From: Thermoplasmata archaeon
Lineage (GTDB): Archaea > Thermoplasmatota > Penumbrarchaeia > Penumbrarchaeales > Penumbrarchaeaceae
Assembly (NCBI GenBank): GCA_023145185.1
Contig: JAGLEG010000067.1
Location: forward strand, 1 to 6,901
Reading direction: 5' to 3'
Length of the DNA stretch: 6,901 nt
Below are positions 4,353-6,901 of the stretch, piece by piece. Each line of letters begins with the position of its first letter. The first letter of the stretch is position 1. Made by a program: the position numbers and the translations under genes. Below the pieces are notes generated by a model. The model did no database searches and was not told where the DNA came from. It saw only the letters and a list, made by a program, of their open reading frames with translations.

Positions 4353-6901
4353 TGGTCCACCTCTTCCATCTCCTCAAGCTCTTCCAACTCCTCTTCCTGT
4401 GGGATGTTTATATCCACATCGGGCTCAAGGTGTGGGTCCCCGGGGTCTGGAGGTGAGCTCATCTCCATATCCCCCTCGCTCCAATCCGGGATCTTCTCTT
4501 CCACGATATCCAGGACCGGCTCGATATCCTCCTTTGGAGGTTTTATAACCTCATCTTCCTGGATATTCTCCTCCCCGGGAGGTTTGATGACCTCATCCTG
4601 ATGGCCGATGAACGTGGAGCTGGCCTCCTTCTCAAGGACCTTCCGTCTGTGTTCGTGCCAATCCTCTTTCTTCTCGGTCACTTTCATGGTATCTGGCCCG
4701 CTGATGTCGCTCTCTCTATGCGACAGGGACTTCCCGTCCGACCTGAGCAATTTGGACCTGTCCTTTGCCTTTCTCTTCTTAAGGTCGCTCGGCCGGATGT
4801 ATCCCTCGTCCAGGCTGCCGTTTCCGGCGGGCCCCACCGCCGCGGGATTGAGGGCGTGCAGGGAAGGAGCTGCCTGGTGGCCTACCGGGGGAAGGCCGGG
4901 GGCACCGACACTTCCGTTAAGGAGCGGGCCACCTCTTCTGGTGGCAAGAAGGTTCTTTTCCCTGTCCAGGGCCTCCTTTGCATCCATTTTCATCCTGAGC
5001 CTCTCCTTCTCCTCCCTCCTCTTCCTGATGACGCCGGGGAGGAAGATAACGGCAAGTATGATGATCAGGGGGAGGATGAACGCAAGGGCCCCAAGCCCTG
5101 CAGCCATCCCGGTCCTGGAGGGGATCGTAACGGTGATCTCGTTCCAGTCCCCATTCGCGAAATCCGAAAATGGTACGATACGGTAGGTGTACGACCCCTC
5201 GGAAACGTCAAGGTCCTCAAATGTGGTCTCGTTGTGGTCAAGGGTGGCGTACAGCTCCATGTCGCCGGAGCCAACCGCCCTGTACACCAGGTATCCGGTG
5301 ATCGGGGAACCGCCGTCATCGGCGGGGGCCATCCACGTCAGGGAGACCGTGTCCGTGGTCCCCTCCGCATTGAGGTCGCCGGGCCTTGAAGGAGAGCCCA
5401 TTGCCACCCCCTGAACGATCTCGCTCTTTCCAATATTGTCCCCCGTATTGGGGATCGATCTGACCTGGTAGTAGTAAAGGACCCCGTTATCTACATTGAT
5501 ATCGCGGAACTCGTTCTCTGTGGTGGATTCCAGTACGTTGACAAGTTTGGTCGATATCGTCCCCCTCAGGACCTGGTATCCATCGAATTCCATCCCGCCA
5601 TCGTAATCGATGGGCTCCCACATGAGGGAAATGTACCCATCTCCTGTATCCTCTATCCACAGTTCCTTCACGGGGTCCGGGTAATCGGCGGGTGTGGCAA
5701 AGACCTCAGTGGAGAGCGATCCCTCCCCCTTCTCGTTCACCGAGCTTATGGCAAAGCCGTAGTGGACCCCGTTGATCAATCCCTCTATGGTGAGCTTCCG
5801 ATCATCTGATGGGACCTCCTTGAAAAAGAATAGTTCGCCTCCGTCCTTCATGTATATACGGTACGATGTGACGGGTATGCTCTCGAGGGACCGTGCCTCC
5901 CAGGTCAGGATAACGTATCCATCCTCACCCTTGACGTCGATGCTCTTTGGCGGGTCGGCATGATCGCCGACCAGAAGATAGAGGATGTCGGACGTACCCA
6001 TGCCGCCATTACTGTTGATACAGGTCACCTGAACGGCGTAGATCCTGCCTTCAACGAGCCCCACTGCCGTGATCTGCGTGTCCTTGGTGGCGTGCTCCTC
6101 TTGGATCCCCGCACCCTTAACCTCCAGCTCCACAAGATATCGGTCCACAGGGGAGCCTCCATCGTTCACCGGGGGTTCCCACCTCAGGGAGATGGACGAT
6201 CTGCCCGATCCGGCGTAGGTGATCTGTGGTCCGTCCGGGTCTCCCGTCGTCACCGCTGAAACGATATTTGACATGGCCCCTTCCCCGATCTCATTGATGG
6301 CTGAAACGGAATAGAAGTATTCCGCCTGCTGATCAAGCAGATCATCCAGGATCGATGTCGTTCCACCGTCCACAATGGTGTATGGCCTGAGGTCGGCCGT
6401 ACTGGTTCCCCTGTAGACCCGGTAATTGATGATATTCATTCCACCATCGTTATCTGGGGCCTTCCACTGCAGGCTGATCCTGGACAGAGAGGAGCCGATC
6501 AACACAGTGTCTATACTTCCGGGCACGACCGCGGGCAGGGCCGACGATACGTTGGACATGGGCCCCTCACCGTTTTCGTTAACGGCCGAGATCCAGTAGT
6601 AATATGTCGTTCCCACCTCTATCGTGGTATCCTCGTATTCATTGGTGCCCGAGGGTATCTTCTCAAGGACCGCCCTTCCATCCTCGTAGGGCGTTTCCGA
6701 CCTGTAGATCCTGTATGCGCTTATGGCAGACCCGCCATCGTGATCTACATCTCCCCAGGTGAGGATCAGGCCGTGGGGGAGGAGATGGGCGGAAAGGCCC
6801 TCTACCCTTCCTGGCAGGCCGCTGGCCAGTGAGCTCACCGTGCCGGAAAAAGGCCCTTCACCGTGAACGTTGGAGGCTGATATGAAGTAGTAGTTAACAA
6901 C
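4349..6901 (-). CDS. Membrane-anchored FN3-repeat surface protein with long cytosolic tail, 5' end beyond the window
   Basis: The window shows 850 codons (numbered from base 6901). The frame stays open to the right edge: codons 1-21 encode the end of another FN3 domain (NYYFISASNVHGEGPFS), so the GTG at 6838 is an internal valine and not a start. After this partial domain come six FN3 domains at about 29-123, 126-218, 222-311, 316-403, 407-499 and 505-594. Most share W-x-x-P-x-x-D-G-G and YYYxISAxNExGEG-type motifs. A membrane helix at about 598-625 is followed by RKRREEKERLR, placing the domains outside and the last 225 residues in the cytosol. That tail has a basic helix (626-656), a Gly/Pro/Ala-rich linker, a basic patch (DLKKRKAKDRSK), a DEVIKPP duplication and an acidic end (EEELEELEEMEE). 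FN3 arrays in prokaryotes usually bind proteins or glycans or act as spacers. It overlaps the next surface-protein gene, so a joint role is likely. Function is not known. Confidence 0.9.
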   Translation of the reverse strand, partial: VVNYYFISASNVHGEGPFSGTVSSLASGLPGRVEGLSAHLLPHGLILTWGDVDHDGGSAISAYRIYRSETPYEDGRAVLEKIPSGTNEYEDTTIEVGTTYYYWISAVNENGEGPMSNVSSALPAVVPGSIDTVLIGSSLSRISLQWKAPDNDGGMNIINYRVYRGTSTADLRPYTIVDGGTTSILDDLLDQQAEYFYSVSAINEIGEGAMSNIVSAVTTGDPDGPQITYAGSGRSSISLRWEPPVNDGGSPVDRYLVELEVKGAGIQEEHATKDTQITAVGLVEGRIYAVQVTCINSNGGMGTSDILYLLVGDHADPPKSIDVKGEDGYVILTWEARSLESIPVTSYRIYMKDGGELFFFKEVPSDDRKLTIEGLINGVHYGFAISSVNEKGEGSLSTEVFATPADYPDPVKELWIEDTGDGYISLMWEPIDYDGGMEFDGYQVLRGTISTKLVNVLESTTENEFRDINVDNGVLYYYQVRSIPNTGDNIGKSEIVQGVAMGSPSRPGDLNAEGTTDTVSLTWMAPADDGGSPITGYLVYRAVGSGDMELYATLDHNETTFEDLDVSEGSYTYRIVPFSDFANGDWNEITVTIPSRTGMAAGLGALAFILPLIIILAVIFLPGVIRKRREEKERLRMKMDAKEALDREKNLLATRRGGPLLNGSVGAPGLPPVGHQAAPSLHALNPAAVGPAGNGSLDEGYIRPSDLKKRKAKDRSKLLRSDGKSLSHRESDISGPDTMKVTEKKEDWHEHRRKVLEKEASSTFIGHQDEVIKPPGEENIQEDEVIKPPKEDIEPVLDIVEEKIPDWSEGDMEMSSPPDPGDPHLEPDVDINIPQEEELEELEEMEEVDQ
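4358..4363 (-). promoter_or_regulatory. Ribosome-binding site GAGGTG for the downstream surface protein
   Basis: The minus strand reads GAGGTG, then five bases (GACCA), then ATG at 4352; the second ATG at 4349 is eight bases away. It matches the archaeal anti-Shine-Dalgarno core and lies inside the last codons (EVDQ) of the upstream gene. It supports either of the two tandem ATGs. Confidence 0.8.
4535..4597 (-). repeat. Duplicated DEVIKPP motif in the cytosolic tail
   Basis: DEVIKPP is encoded at 4597-4577 and again at 4555-4535, separated by seven residues (GEENIQE). The codons differ slightly (GTC ATC AAA versus GTT ATA AAA), so the peptide has been kept while the DNA drifted. It could be a repeated short binding motif; no match to a known motif is claimed. 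Confidence 0.75.
5027..5110 (-). other. Membrane helix of the FN3 protein
   Basis: Codons 598-625 encode an uncharged stretch (GMAAGLGALAFILPLIIIL and on to FLPGVI) followed by RKRREEKERLR. This is a stop-transfer helix, outside to inside. A GxxxGxG pattern lies at its outer end (598, 602, 604). The long tail behind it rules out an archaeosortase-type or sortase-type removable anchor. Confidence 0.85.
5114..6901 (-). repeat. Array of fibronectin type III domains (six complete plus one partial)
   Basis: Seven protein-level repeats of about 90-97 residues lie head to tail. The W-x-x-P-x-x-D-G-G turn is present around codons 152, 247, 434 and 529, and in looser form at 55; it is lost in the domain at 316-403 (WEARSLES). 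The closing GEG-x-x-S motif is clear in the partial domain and in domains 1, 2 and 4 and decayed in domains 3, 5 and 6. At DNA level the copies have diverged, which suggests old duplication. Confidence 0.85.

Noticed and set aside
3528..4601. Plus-strand open frame of 357 codons across the junction of the two surface-protein genes
   Set aside because: It is fully antisense to two well-supported proteins, shows no domain or membrane pattern, and its composition fits a shadow of G/C-rich coding DNA lacking stops on the other strand.
4349..5110. Sortase or archaeosortase anchoring (LPPVG in the tail, FLPGVI at the helix end)
   Set aside because: LPPVG is not LPxTG and lies in the cytosolic tail; FLPGVI is at the inner end of the helix, and a 225-residue tail follows, unlike sorted proteins that end just after the helix.
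4601..5389. Plus-strand open frame of 262 codons
   Set aside because: It is antisense to the helix and tail of the FN3 protein, with a low-complexity P/G/R-rich translation and no recognisable fold.
1..6901. RNA genes, CRISPR arrays, insertion sequences, toxin or defence genes
   Set aside because: The window is almost wholly filled by three protein genes; no spaced identical repeats, tRNA-like folds or transposase motifs were seen.

Overview
The window holds three genes, all on the minus strand, with almost no non-coding DNA. The likely source is an archaeon, probably a Thermoplasmatota-like euryarchaeon; this is an inference. It rests on strong use of AGG for arginine and ATA for isoleucine (in the visible PepF part, 8 of 12 Arg codons are AGG and 6 of 10 Ile codons are ATA), a TATA-like box before the last gene, a GAGGTG ribosome-binding site, and large FN3/Ig-like surface proteins held by one C-terminal helix with no LPXTG or other sorting signal.

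Layout in the direction of transcription (right to left). From 6901 to 4349 runs the 3' part of a gene for a membrane-anchored FN3-repeat protein; its 5' end lies outside the window. Its stop overlaps by 4 bases (ATGA) the start of the second gene (4352 to 540). That gene encodes a 1270-residue surface protein with a signal peptide, a six-repeat sialidase-like propeller, an unrecognised middle region, five Ig/cadherin/PKD-like modules, one membrane helix and a short, very charged tail. After a 34 to 58 base gap with an A/T-rich TATA-like element, the N-terminal part of an oligoendopeptidase F (M3 family zinc peptidase) gene runs off the left edge.

The two surface proteins are probably made from one transcript and translationally coupled. 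Both expose long beta-sandwich stalks outside and charged, probably disordered tails in the cytosol, about 225 and 63 residues long. They look like a paired adhesin, receptor or cell-envelope system; no enzymatic function can be read from them. The peptidase is a cytosolic housekeeping-type enzyme that may have its own promoter and need not be functionally linked. I see no RNA genes, CRISPR arrays, insertion sequences or phage genes.
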